Below, piece after piece: positions 1 to 7,232 of a DNA stretch of 19,577 nt (position 1 is the stretch's first letter; every line of letters begins with the position of its first letter). This stretch comes from RGIG3102 sp964369915 (GTDB taxonomy: Bacteria > Bacillota > Clostridia > Oscillospirales > Ruminococcaceae): assembly GCA_964369915.1 (NCBI GenBank), contig CAYJGG010000037.1:1-19577 (forward strand), in the 5' to 3' direction. The translations under genes were made by a program, and so were the position numbers. The notes beneath the pieces were generated by a model, which saw only the letters and a program-made list of their open reading frames with translations, was not told the DNA's origin and did no database searches.

Positions 1-33
1 AAAATTCAATTATATAATCAAAAGGAAGAAATT

Positions 34-726
34 ATGAAAACAATAGGTTTAATAGGTGGTATGAGCTGGGAAAGTACAGTTTCTTACTATCAAATCATTA
101 ACGAAAAAACAAAAGAGATTTTAGGCGGCTTACATTCTGCAAAAATTTTACTATATAGCGTAGACTTTGCAGAAATAGAAGAATATCAAGCGAAAGGTGA
201 ATGGGATAAAAGCGCTAAAATTCTTTCAGAAATCGCAGTAAATCTTGAAAAAGCAGGCGCAGATTTTATTGTTATTTGCACTAATACTATGCATAAAGTA
301 GAACCTCAAATATCAGAAAAAATTAGTATTCCCATTATCCATATTGCAAATGCTACTGCAAATGCTATTAAAAGACAAGGAATTAATAAGATTGCTTTAC
401 TTGGAACGAAATATACAATGACACAAGATTTTTACAAACAAAAATTAATTGATAATGATATTGAAGTGATTACACCTGATTATAGTGATATTGAAATTGT
501 TAATAATATTATTTATAATGAACTGTGCCTTGGAATAATCAATCCTGAATCGAAAAAGAAATATATTGAAATAATAAGTAAATTAGAAAATCAAGGTGCT
601 AAAGGGGTGATATTAGGATGCACTGAGATTGGTTTACTAATTTCACAAGCAGATATTTCATTACCCGTTTTTGACACAACTAAAATACATGCCAAAGAAG
701 TAGTAAAATTTGCAATTAGCGATTAA
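34..726 (+). CDS. Aspartate/glutamate racemase family protein
   Basis: Predicted cofactor-independent amino-acid racemase of the Asp/Glu racemase superfamily, 230 aa, cytosolic. The N-terminus IGLIGGMSWEST is the signature of the aspartate racemase (RacD/YgeA-like) branch. The two catalytic cysteines expected for the two-base mechanism are visible: Cys82 in CTNTMHK and Cys196 in GCTEIGLL. Length is normal for the family (about 230 aa). The start is set by an AAAGGAAG ribosome binding site about 7 nt upstream. The gene is followed by its own terminator and faces the zinc-ribbon gene, so it is the last gene of whatever unit begins left of the window. The family covers aspartate, glutamate and broad-specificity racemases; substrate cannot be read from the sequence. 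A role in supplying D-amino acids for the cell wall is inference only. Confidence 0.88.
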   Translation: MKTIGLIGGMSWESTVSYYQIINEKTKEILGGLHSAKILLYSVDFAEIEEYQAKGEWDKSAKILSEIAVNLEKAGADFIVICTNTMHKVEPQISEKISIPIIHIANATANAIKRQGINKIALLGTKYTMTQDFYKQKLIDNDIEVITPDYSDIEIVNNIIYNELCLGIINPESKKKYIEIISKLENQGAKGVILGCTEIGLLISQADISLPVFDTTKIHAKEVVKFAISD

Positions 727-740
727 AATAATCAAACATA

Positions 741-783
741 AAAAAGAAGCTATATATTTTTAAAATGTAATAGCTTTTTTTAT
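741..783 (+). terminator. Intrinsic terminator of the racemase gene
   Basis: Stem AAGCTAT (747-753) pairs with ATAGCTT (770-776) around an AT-rich loop, and a run of T follows. An A-tract before the left arm can extend the stem against the T-run. It starts about 15 nt after the racemase stop codon. Confidence 0.7.
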
Positions 784-810
784 TTATCAGTTTTTTTTTA
801 CTTATTTAAA

Positions 811-847
811 ATAAAAACAAAAAAATCCACCACGAAAGTGGTGGATT
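811..847 (-). terminator. Strong intrinsic terminator of the zinc-ribbon gene
   Basis: A perfect 10-bp stem, AATCCACCAC (824-833) and GTGGTGGATT (838-847), closes a 4-nt loop. Read on the minus strand it is followed by TTTTTGTTTTTATTTT, a clear U-tract. It lies just past the stop codon of the minus-strand zinc-ribbon gene. Confidence 0.92.
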
Positions 848-856
848 AAAATCATA

Positions 857-1132
857 TTAGTTAGATTTTTGATCAGCGAAGCATTCGCTGCAAAGGATTG
901 GTCTGTCTTCTCTTGGTTTGAAAGGAACTCTAGCTTCTTTACCACATGAAGCACATGTTGATGTGAAGTATTCTCTTGATTCACGAACTTTTTGTTTTCT
1001 TGAATCACGGCAAGTTTTACATCTTTGTGGTTCGTTTTCAAAGCCTCTTTCAGCGTAGAATTCTTGTTCTCCAGCTGTGAAAGTGAAGTCTTGGTTGCAA
1101 TCTTTGCATACAATTGTTTTGTCTTGATACAT
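857..1132 (-). CDS. Small double zinc-ribbon protein (CxxC-x17-CxxC type)
   Basis: 91-aa cytosolic protein with four CxxC knuckles, enough for two zinc sites. The first ribbon uses C9/C12 and C38/C41, with FTAGEQEFYAERGF between them, as in the probable zinc-ribbon family (zf-trcl) common in Firmicutes. The second uses C60/C63 and C81/C84 with exactly 17 residues between the pairs, the CxxC-x17-CxxC domain. The function of the family is not established; nucleic-acid binding is often assumed. An AAAGGAG site about 8 nt upstream supports the start. The gene is 124 nt downstream of the sigma-factor gene on the same strand and could share its transcript, although the long leader allows a separate promoter. 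No residue needed for zinc binding is missing. Confidence 0.85.
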   Translation of the reverse strand: MYQDKTIVCKDCNQDFTFTAGEQEFYAERGFENEPQRCKTCRDSRKQKVRESREYFTSTCASCGKEARVPFKPREDRPILCSECFADQKSN

Positions 1133-1256
1133 TGGTATCTCTCCTTTTGATTGTTTCTTTGCCCTGAAAAGTTTAAACCAATGCTTTGATGCTTTGCTTT
1201 AATCTATTTTCTGTTGGGGGCATTAATGGGTTTATATAAACAAGAGCCGAGTGCTC
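1133..1256 (-). other. Leader between sigma gene and zinc-ribbon gene
   Basis: 124 nt without an ORF. On the minus strand it starts with a small GC-richer hairpin (GGAGC, loop, GCTCT) just after the sigma-factor stop, which could be a weak terminator. This is followed by a perfect 12-bp palindrome GTTTATATAAAC (1230-1241). The AAAGGAGA ribosome binding site of the zinc-ribbon gene is at the other end. No convincing promoter was found. Confidence 0.4.
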
Positions 1257-1793
1257 CTATTTGCGAAGTTTTTTATGAATTCGTTGAACAGCGTTATTAA
1301 CCGATTTCTCATCTTTATTTACTATATTAGCTATTTCTAAATAAGAATACCTCATAGTATATAAACAAAAAATAACAAACTCATATGAAGATAGTTTCTC
1401 TTTTGCAATTTTAATAAATTCCTTATTCTGCTCCTTTATTATAAGCTCTTTTTCAGGATTATTAAAGTATATTTTGTCGTTTATTTCTTGTGCATCGGTT
1501 AAAATTTTGTGTTTTTGTGCGCCTGCTTTGGCTTTTGCAGTTAACATATTATTTAAAATACATGTATTAGCATAAGTTTTAAACCCAGCAGTTTTTGCTT
1601 CGTTGTAAGTTAAAATCGCCTTAAATAAACCAATATTGCCTTCTTGAATTGCATCTTCAAAATCAAATTCTAAACTTTTGAGCTTTATTGCATGACTATG
1701 TATAATTCCACGAAATGCCAAAAAGATATGGTCTATGTCGGAATTATTGCCATTTTTTGCACCTTTTAGGTGATTTAAAATATCATCTTGCAT
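1257..1793 (-). CDS. SigH-like RNA polymerase sigma-70 family factor
   Basis: 178-aa alternative sigma factor that would direct RNA polymerase core to specific promoters. Region 2 spans about residues 20-85 and includes DAIQEGNIGLFKAI followed by FKTYANTCILNNMLTA, the region 2.2-2.4 pattern seen in Bacillus/Clostridium SigH. Region 4 spans about 132-177 and includes YSYLEIANIVNKDEKSVNNA, the -35-binding helix-turn-helix with the SigH-like SVNNA...R spacing. At 178 aa it is shorter than B. subtilis SigH (about 218 aa), and the linker between regions 2 and 4 is brief. The ribosome binding site is weak (TAGGG about 10 nt upstream), suggesting low translation. Transcription is probably from the consensus promoter at 1829-1857. 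In spore formers SigH activates early sporulation and competence genes; no target can be assigned here. It could also be another SigH/ECF-intermediate factor. Confidence 0.82.
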   Translation of the reverse strand: MQDDILNHLKGAKNGNNSDIDHIFLAFRGIIHSHAIKLKSLEFDFEDAIQEGNIGLFKAILTYNEAKTAGFKTYANTCILNNMLTAKAKAGAQKHKILTDAQEINDKIYFNNPEKELIIKEQNKEFIKIAKEKLSSYEFVIFCLYTMRYSYLEIANIVNKDEKSVNNAVQRIHKKLRK

Positions 1794-1828
1794 AAAATTA
1801 TAGCCCTATTTTTTAAAATTCTATTAAT

Positions 1829-1857
1829 ATTATATTAAATTATTGTGTATATGTCAA
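1829..1857 (-). promoter_or_regulatory. Consensus sigma-A promoter of the sigma-factor gene
   Basis: On the minus strand TTGACA (1852-1857), a 17-nt spacer and TATAAT (1829-1834). Both hexamers are perfect matches to the vegetative consensus. The -10 lies 35 nt upstream of the start codon at 1793, between the MATE stop codon and the sigma gene. Confidence 0.85.
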
Positions 1858-1885
1858 TTGTTTTTTATTCAAAACGTAGAAAATA

Positions 1886-3253
1886 CTATAAATCGTCCTT
1901 TGTAATTCGTCTAATCCACCTACCAGAAAGAATTCTAAGCAGTTGCATTGGAATTTTTAAAATGCTGTCGATTCTCATAGATAAAAATACTAATGGGGCA
2001 GGAAGAGAAAGGACAAACCCCGTTAAAACACCTAAAGGAACATTTATAAGCCACATTCCACAGATAGTAAGCATTACAGCATATTTTGTATCTGCGCCAC
2101 CTCTTAGTATTCCAATATCATTAACAACATCTAAAGAAGATAAAGGCATAAGCATTGCTAAAATAAATATCATTTGTCTTGCGATTTCTTTAGCTTCAGT
2201 AGTTATATTATAAAAATTCAAAAATGGATCTCTTATTAATAATAGTAAACACGTTCCAATTAAACCAAAACACACAGTTAAAACTAAAAGAGTATTTGCA
2301 ACCTTTTGTGCTCTTTGTAAATCTCCAGTTCCTATAGTTTTTCCTGATAAAACAGCAGAAGCATTTGCGATACCAAAAACAGTGACATTAGCCAGATTAA
2401 ATAAAACCATAGTTACACTGTTTGCAGCAACAAAGGTTTGACCTAGATGTCCCATAACAATCGTTATAGCTGAAGTGGCAAAAGCCCAAACCATCTCATT
2501 TAAAACAACTGGAGCTGCATTTTTAAAATAATCACCAGCAATAGATTTATCAAATTTAAACATACAATGTATTTTGTAGCCAATATCTTTTTCTATAAAA
2601 TACATATATATAATAACGCATACAAATTCAAATATTCTAGCTATAACAGTTCCAATAGCAGCACCAACAACACCAAGCTCAGGTGCGCCAAATTCACCAA
2701 AAATGAAAATGTAATTGAAAAACACATTTACAAAAAAGGACATTGCATAAACAATTGTAGACATTTTAACTTTTTCAACAGCTCTCATACTCATCATATA
2801 ATTACTAGCAATAGAGCTAAAGAAGAATCCAACAGACATAACTTTTAAATAACTACTAGATGCAGTTATAACAGCTTCTTCACTTGAAAAAATCCTCATT
2901 ATATTTTCTGGAAATGTAAAGCAGATAGCAAAAACTATTATTGAAACAATTGTAATAACAAGCATTGAAGTGCGCATAACTTTTTTTATCACTTCAACAT
3001 TTTTTTGTCCCCAGTATTGCGCAATTAAAACAGAGCCCCCGCCAGTTAAACCAAAACCTAGTAGGAATAACAAAAAGGCAGGTTGCCCGCCTAGAGTAGC
3101 CGCTGAAACGGCAGTATCGCCTAAACGTCCTAGCATAACAGTGTCCATAGCTTGAACGCCAAAACTAATCATATTTTGAAGCGCTATTGGGATAGCAATT
3201 GATAAAACAGATTTAATAAAATCTTTTTCAAATAAAAATTTTTCTTTTAACAT
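1886..3253 (-). CDS. MATE family multidrug/cation antiporter
   Basis: 455-aa inner-membrane protein of the multidrug and toxic compound extrusion (MATE) family, which exports drugs or metabolites using a Na+ or H+ gradient. The N-terminal pattern SIAIPIALQNMISFGVQAMD followed by TVMLGRLGDTAVSAATLGGQ is typical, and hydrophobic segments run along the whole length, consistent with 12 helices. The halves are joined by a polar stretch near the middle. I place the start at the internal ATG (3253): it has an AGGAAT site about 9 nt upstream and the protein then begins with the family's normal N-terminus. The frame stays open upstream to 3355, but that extension lacks a ribosome binding site. Its own promoter and a start-site palindrome lie at 3398-3462. 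Substrate cannot be predicted. Confidence 0.9.
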   Translation of the reverse strand: MLKEKFLFEKDFIKSVLSIAIPIALQNMISFGVQAMDTVMLGRLGDTAVSAATLGGQPAFLLFLLGFGLTGGGSVLIAQYWGQKNVEVIKKVMRTSMLVITIVSIIVFAICFTFPENIMRIFSSEEAVITASSSYLKVMSVGFFFSSIASNYMMSMRAVEKVKMSTIVYAMSFFVNVFFNYIFIFGEFGAPELGVVGAAIGTVIARIFEFVCVIIYMYFIEKDIGYKIHCMFKFDKSIAGDYFKNAAPVVLNEMVWAFATSAITIVMGHLGQTFVAANSVTMVLFNLANVTVFGIANASAVLSGKTIGTGDLQRAQKVANTLLVLTVCFGLIGTCLLLLIRDPFLNFYNITTEAKEIARQMIFILAMLMPLSSLDVVNDIGILRGGADTKYAVMLTICGMWLINVPLGVLTGFVLSLPAPLVFLSMRIDSILKIPMQLLRILSGRWIRRITKDDL

Positions 3254-3397
3254 ATATAACGTATTCCTGTTCTTTAAGATGAATGCTTTAATAAAATATA
3301 GTTTATTAAATAGTAAACTATTGCTTGTTTTTAAAGAAAAAAGTATAAAACACAAGAGTTTTTAAATTTATTATAAAACTTATTGCAAAAAATAAAA

Positions 3398-3426
3398 GCC
3401 CTATATTATAAAAAATATATATAGGC
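3398..3426. promoter_or_regulatory. Palindrome at the MATE start site, candidate operator
   Basis: CCTATAT (3399-3405) and ATATAGG (3419-3425) form an inverted repeat with flanking G/C at both ends. It lies immediately downstream of the -10 of the MATE promoter, where a repressor would block transcription. The interior is AT-rich, so part of the symmetry could arise by chance. No regulator gene is adjacent. Confidence 0.4.
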
Positions 3427-3434
3427 GTAATCTC

Positions 3435-3462
3435 ATTATAACATTTAAGTTTTTATAGTCAA
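3435..3462 (-). promoter_or_regulatory. Promoter of the MATE gene
   Basis: On the minus strand TTGACT (3457-3462), a 16-nt spacer and TATAAT (3435-3440), preceded by TGT, which makes an extended -10. It predicts a transcript starting near 3428, with a leader of about 175 nt before the MATE start codon. Confidence 0.7.
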
Positions 3463-3576
3463 TAGAAAGAAAATTAATATTTTTAATTTTACAATAAGCG
3501 TAATTTATCAAAATAGTGTTTTTCTTTATTTTTTATCCCTAGAAAATTTCTTAAAAGTACTCTTGCAACATTTATC

Positions 3577-3616
3577 TACTTTTTTTCACCATTTACTACC
3601 ATTTTTTACCATATTT
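3577..3616 (+). repeat. 10-bp-periodic ACCAT direct repeats upstream of the Spo0A-like gene
   Basis: ACCAT occurs at 3588, 3598 and 3608, exactly 10 bp apart, within the decamers CACCATTTAC, TACCATTTTT and TACCATATTT. A degenerate fourth copy (TACTTTTTTT) sits one period earlier at 3577. The last copy ends a few bases before the -35 at 3621. Helically phased direct repeats next to a -35 are typical of tandem activator binding sites; the binding protein is unknown. Confidence 0.5.
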
Positions 3617-3620
3617 GCTA

Positions 3621-3649
3621 TTGTAAAATTTTTCATTATATGTTAGAAT
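3621..3649 (+). promoter_or_regulatory. Promoter of the Spo0A-like gene
   Basis: TTGTAA (3621-3626), a 17-nt spacer and TAGAAT (3644-3649), preceded by TGT (extended -10). It is a vegetative-type promoter giving a leader of about 45 nt. I do not see a SigH-type promoter (AGGA...GAAT) here, although B. subtilis spo0A has one. Confidence 0.6.
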
Positions 3650-3699
3650 AATATTGTTGTTAATTTAAGCCGTAAAATTAAATTATTAGGAGAATCTTT

Positions 3700-4458
3700 A
3701 TGATGAAAAATCAATTAACATTATTATTTACAGAATCTGATAACGATGTAATTAACGGCTATACCCATTACTTTAATTCTAAAAATATTAACGTTCACTT
3801 TTGTAAAAAAGACGGACTTGTAGCACTTGAGGCTATTAAAACAGTTGAGCCAGATATTGTTTTTTTAGATGTTTTTATGCCAAATTTAGATGCAATTGCA
3901 GTAAAAGAAGAGGCATGTAAATTAAAAAATAAACCTAATTTGTTTTTTGCTATGAGTAGCTTTGATAGTGAAAGCAGTGTTAGGCAAATTATGAACGAAG
4001 GATTTAATTATTACTTTTTAAAGCCATTTTCTTTAGATGTTGTGTGCTCAAGAATTGAAAGTATGTTAAATTTAAAAGTGAATAATGAGCCAAGCTATGA
4101 TTTAGAAGATATAGTAACTACTACTTTACATAAAATGGGTGTACCTGCACATATTAAAGGATATGTATTTTTAAGGCAAGCAATAATGGCAAGTATAACT
4201 GATCCGAGTATTATCAATTTAGTAACAAAAAGATTATATCCAGATATTGCGAAAATGAATTCAACTACATCTTCAAGAGTTGAAAGAGCTATAAGACATG
4301 CTATTGAAGTGGCTTGGGATAGAGGAAATGTTGATGTTTTAGATGAATATTTTGGATATACTATAAATAATATGCGTGGAAAACCAACAAATTCAGAATT
4401 CATAGCAATGATAGCAGATAAAATTAGATTAGAACTTCGCAGAAATAAAATAGTTTAA
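3700..4458 (+). CDS. spo0A: Spo0A-type response regulator with divergent receiver
   Basis: 252-aa cytosolic transcription factor. Residues 5-123 form a receiver domain. It keeps the phosphoacceptor Asp57 (FLDVFMP), Ser86/87 at the switch Thr/Ser position, and Lys108 (FLKPF). The usual acidic pair before it (DD in B. subtilis ADDNREL) reads Glu12-Ser13 here, so one Mg2+ ligand seems lost or shifted. Residues about 135-250 are a Spo0A C-terminal domain that is nearly canonical: MGVPAHIKGY, then TSSRVERAIRHAIEVAW for the recognition helix, then KPTNSEFIAMIADKIRLEL. Length is near the usual 260-267. ATTAGGAGAATC upstream gives a good ribosome binding site. In most Firmicutes spo0A follows spoIVB; here it stands alone between a MATE gene and glycosyltransferases, with its own promoter and terminator. 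DNA-binding identity is very secure. Whether it drives sporulation, or is phosphorylated normally, is not shown. Confidence 0.92.
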   Translation: MMKNQLTLLFTESDNDVINGYTHYFNSKNINVHFCKKDGLVALEAIKTVEPDIVFLDVFMPNLDAIAVKEEACKLKNKPNLFFAMSSFDSESSVRQIMNEGFNYYFLKPFSLDVVCSRIESMLNLKVNNEPSYDLEDIVTTTLHKMGVPAHIKGYVFLRQAIMASITDPSIINLVTKRLYPDIAKMNSTTSSRVERAIRHAIEVAWDRGNVDVLDEYFGYTINNMRGKPTNSEFIAMIADKIRLELRRNKIV

Positions 4459-4462
4459 TATT

Positions 4463-4497
4463 AAAAATCCTGTAATTTTTATTACAGGATTTTTGTT
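4463..4497 (+). terminator. Intrinsic terminator of the Spo0A-like gene
   Basis: Perfect 14-bp stem: AAAAATCCTGTAAT (4463-4476) and ATTACAGGATTTTT (4481-4494) around a TTTT loop, beginning 4 nt after the stop codon. The symmetric A- and T-tracts would let it work on either strand. Confidence 0.9.
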
Positions 4498-4525
4498 TGG
4501 ATTTTATATGTGAATATGATATACT
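4497..4525 (+). promoter_or_regulatory. Promoter of the glycosyltransferase operon
   Basis: TTGGAT (4497-4502), a 17-nt spacer and TATACT (4520-4525), with TGA in front of the -10 (extended -10). It abuts the preceding terminator, so the operon starts its own transcript about 30 nt before the first gene. Confidence 0.6.
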
Positions 4526-4562
4526 ATTATTATATTTTAATAAAAAGGAGAATATAGTTTTC

Positions 4563-5534
4563 ATGAAAAATATGCCATTAGTATCAGTTATTATTCCTGT
4601 TTACAAAGCTGAAATTTATTTAAATAGTTGCATAGAAAGTGTAATAAATCAAACATATAAAAATCTTGAAATAATTTTAATTAATGATGAGAGCCCAGAT
4701 AAAAGCGGTGATATTTGTGATGAATATCAAAAAGAAGATTCACGGGTTAGAGTAATTCACCAAGAAAATCAAGGAACTTCAGGCGCTAGAAATACAGGGC
4801 TTTCAATTGCTAAAGGAGAATATATTTGTTTTTTAGATTGTGATGATTTTGCTAATATTTATTTAATAGAAACACTTCTTAGTATATGCGAAGAAAAAGA
4901 TGTTAAAATGGCTATTTCTTCATTTCTTGAAGCTGAGTATGATGATAAATTTGAATTAAATACAAAAATACCTAAAAGGCATAGTATTGAAGTAATAAAT
5001 CCAATTACATATATTGAAAGGCTTTGCACTTCAATGCAGGTGCTTTATGTTGTGCCTTGGGCAAAACTATATCACAAAAGCGTTTATGAAGGGATAGAAT
5101 TTCCGCAAGGAGCGCTAAATGAAGATGATTGCGTAATAGATAGCGTAATATATAAAGCTGAAAAAATAGCAGTTGAGTATACTCCACTAATGTATTATCG
5201 AAAAAATCCAAATAGTCAGTCAAGACTTGGAATTCAATCTGAAAAATGGTTAAAAAGTGTACCATATAAAGAAAAGCGTATGAAAACATTAGAAGAAAGA
5301 GGAGAGTTTGAGGTATTATATAAAGTTCAAAGATTGTTTTTTTATGATTTATTAATTGAAGCTAGTAAAGACCTAGATAAAACTACTCGTGAACAATTTA
5401 TATCAATTGCAAAAAAAACATATATTAGTATTTTAAAAAATCCTAAAAATTCAAAAAAAGAGTTAATTACTATGCTAAAATGGATATTAAATCCTAATAA
5501 AGCTAAAAACTACACGCATAATGACTTTTTATAA
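4563..5534 (+). CDS. Family 2 glycosyltransferase
   Basis: 323-aa cytosolic GT-A-fold glycosyltransferase that would transfer a sugar from a nucleotide-sugar donor to a polysaccharide, teichoic acid or similar acceptor. The N-terminus VSVIIPVYKAEIYLNSCIES and the segment INQTYKNLEIILINDESPD are classic for the GT2 family. The metal-binding DXD is at residues 92-95 (DCDD), and an ED motif at Glu187-Asp188 fits the catalytic base. The C-terminal third is charged and less conserved. I use the ATG at 4563, which has AAAAAGGAG 12 nt upstream (a slightly long spacing), rather than the in-frame start at 4497, which overlaps the promoter. It opens a three-gene unit with two further surface-glycan-like genes. 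Donor and acceptor are unknown. Confidence 0.87.
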   Translation: MKNMPLVSVIIPVYKAEIYLNSCIESVINQTYKNLEIILINDESPDKSGDICDEYQKEDSRVRVIHQENQGTSGARNTGLSIAKGEYICFLDCDDFANIYLIETLLSICEEKDVKMAISSFLEAEYDDKFELNTKIPKRHSIEVINPITYIERLCTSMQVLYVVPWAKLYHKSVYEGIEFPQGALNEDDCVIDSVIYKAEKIAVEYTPLMYYRKNPNSQSRLGIQSEKWLKSVPYKEKRMKTLEERGEFEVLYKVQRLFFYDLLIEASKDLDKTTREQFISIAKKTYISILKNPKNSKKELITMLKWILNPNKAKNYTHNDFL

Positions 5535-5576
5535 ATTTATATATGGCGAAATATTTAAGAATTAGAGGTGAAACTT

Positions 5577-6743
5577 TTGCTAGAAAAAGATATAATAAAC
5601 AAAATAAAAAAATTTATCAGTGAAAACAAAAGCAATAATGTAAAAACTATATGTGTACTATCTCCTTATTTTGAAAATGCAAACGAAGGATATTTGCAAA
5701 GAGTGCGTGCTGTTGATGAAAAAATACTATATCCTAATGCCTGCATTCATATAGATTTTGAATCTAAGGATAAAGTGCCTACTTTATATAAAAAAAGTTC
5801 AAGACACTTAGTCTTAAATTTACCATCACCACAAAAAGAAAGTATAAAATTTGCAACAAAGGTAATAAAAATGTGTAAAATTTTATATGTACATAGTGTA
5901 ATGAGAGCAATGCATTCAAGATTAGGGGATGGATTTGAAAAAATGTTTACACAAAAAGGTGTGTACATTTTTTGGGATGTACATGGGGCTGTTCCAGAGG
6001 AATACGTCTTATTTAAAAATTACTACGAAGCTCAAAATGCAACTTATGCCGAAGAATTACTTCTAAAAAATGCAAATACCATTGTTGTAATTAGCGAAAA
6101 TATGAAGTTGCATTTTGAAAATAAATATAATATTAAACTATCAAATACTGTAAACACAAGTGTATTTAATGTTTCAACAAATACATTAGATGACATAATC
6201 AACACAAAACCTAAAGAAATAAATAATTTTGTATATGCAGGTAATGCTATGCCTTGGCAGAATATTGAATTGATGAAAAATGTTATTTATAAAAATCATA
6301 AAAATTTCAATTTTAATGTTTTTACACATCAAATCGAAAGTTTTTTACAAAAAAATTACATAAATGATTTTGAAAAAATTTGCAATATTTCTACTGCAAC
6401 ATCTTCTGAAGTTTTGGATTTTTATAAGAATATGCATTTCGGGTTTATTTTAAGAGATGATATTGCTGTAAATCGTGTAGCTTGCCCAACTAAAATTATC
6501 GAATATTTGCAATTTGGCCTAATTCCAATTTTAAAATCAGATAATATAGGAGATTTTTTATCTCTTGGTATGATAGGTGTGCATTATGAAAAAATAAATA
6601 ATTTTGATTTTTCTTATGAAAATTATATAAATATAGTAAGTCATAATTTTTTGATATTAAAAAAATTATCAGCTCAACATTTACAGGGCATTAACTCTTT
6701 AAAAAATATTATAAACAATATAAACACGAAAGGTATAAAATGA
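5577..6743 (+). CDS. Putative GT-B-fold (GT4-like) glycosyltransferase
   Basis: 388-aa cytosolic protein with the outline of a GT4-type glycosyltransferase. The middle has NTIVVISENMKLHF, the usual 'left-behind sentinel' stretch before the donor domain, then NNFVYAGNAMPWQN. Near the C-terminus CPTKIIEYLQFGLIPI resembles the donor-binding E-x7-E region. The N-terminal half (TICVLSPYFENANEGYLQR) suggests an acceptor-binding Rossmann domain, but without the Gly-rich loop of well-known members. The start is uncertain: TTG at 5577 has AGAGGTG at a good 6-nt spacing, while GTG at 5568 has no clear ribosome binding site. It ends inside the start of the next gene, so the two are translationally coupled. 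Function in a surface glycan pathway is inferred from the adjacent GT2. No membrane segment is apparent. Confidence 0.65.
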   Translation: MLEKDIINKIKKFISENKSNNVKTICVLSPYFENANEGYLQRVRAVDEKILYPNACIHIDFESKDKVPTLYKKSSRHLVLNLPSPQKESIKFATKVIKMCKILYVHSVMRAMHSRLGDGFEKMFTQKGVYIFWDVHGAVPEEYVLFKNYYEAQNATYAEELLLKNANTIVVISENMKLHFENKYNIKLSNTVNTSVFNVSTNTLDDIINTKPKEINNFVYAGNAMPWQNIELMKNVIYKNHKNFNFNVFTHQIESFLQKNYINDFEKICNISTATSSEVLDFYKNMHFGFILRDDIAVNRVACPTKIIEYLQFGLIPILKSDNIGDFLSLGMIGVHYEKINNFDFSYENYINIVSHNFLILKKLSAQHLQGINSLKNIINNINTKGIK

Positions 6744-7093
6744 AACAACTAGCTTTTAAATTATGGGGACTTTTAGCATTTAGACTTACAAAACGAAATA
6801 ATATTGCATTAATTCTAAATGATTTAAATGATACACCAGCTTCACATAAAGCACTAGATTTTTATCAGAAAAATTCGAATAAAAGAAAAGTATTTATTCT
6901 TATTGCTTATAATAATGCTGAGCTTGGTGATAGAGTGCAAGATTATAGAGATATATTTGTATTTAACAATAATCCTATGAATTTAGCAAAATTTTGCTAT
7001 AAATATAAAATTAGCACCTTATATTATTATAATAATTTTGTGCTGGCTAATGCATGCAAAAAATTTGGATTGAATGTTATTTTTGAAAATTAA
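6740..7093 (+). CDS. Small uncharacterised protein at the end of the glycosyltransferase operon
   Basis: 117-aa protein that I do not recognise. It overlaps the preceding gene by 4 nt (ATGA), so it is almost certainly translated with it. The sequence alternates predicted strands and helices (IALILNDLND, KVFILIAYNNAELGD, ISTLYYYNNFVLANACKKFG), which looks like a single Rossmann-type half-domain. That would fit the N-terminal acceptor half of a GT-B glycosyltransferase or a glycerophosphotransferase lacking its catalytic half. It has no signal peptide or membrane helix. It may be a truncated transferase or an accessory protein. The next 30 nt hold a terminator, and no continuation in another frame is evident downstream, so a recent frameshift is not supported. 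Confidence 0.6.
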   Translation: MKQLAFKLWGLLAFRLTKRNNIALILNDLNDTPASHKALDFYQKNSNKRKVFILIAYNNAELGDRVQDYRDIFVFNNNPMNLAKFCYKYKISTLYYYNNFVLANACKKFGLNVIFEN

Positions 7094-7119
7094 AATTAAG
7101 TGTAGCAAATAAGAGGGCA

Positions 7120-7150
7120 CTATAAAAACTTTAATGAAGTTTTTTATAGA
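7120..7150 (+). terminator. Probable terminator of the glycosyltransferase operon
   Basis: CTATAAAAACTT (7120-7131) pairs with AAGTTTTTTATAG (7137-7149) with one bulged T and a short loop. The stem is AT-rich and the T-run lies inside the right arm, so strength is moderate. Confidence 0.5.
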
Positions 7151-7232
7151 TTAAGTGGTGAGCTTAAAAAAAGCATACATAGTTTATTCATAAATTTTTA
7201 ATAGTTAATATATAGATAAAAATATATTGAAA

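Noticed and set aside
802..1113. Second minus-strand frame overlapping the zinc-ribbon gene
   Set aside because: It runs through the terminator and is out of frame with the four conserved CxxC motifs.
1845..2213. Plus-strand frame antisense to the MATE and sigma genes
   Set aside because: It begins inside the sigma-factor promoter and runs opposite to a clear MATE gene; the product has no family resemblance.
3254..3355. N-terminal extension of the MATE protein
   Set aside because: The extra 34 codons lack a ribosome binding site and are not part of the family's N-terminus; the ATG at 3253 is better placed.
3621..3660. SigH-type promoter for the Spo0A-like gene
   Set aside because: GAAT is present near the -10, but the AGGA-type -35 element of SigH promoters is absent at the required distance; the vegetative promoter fits better.
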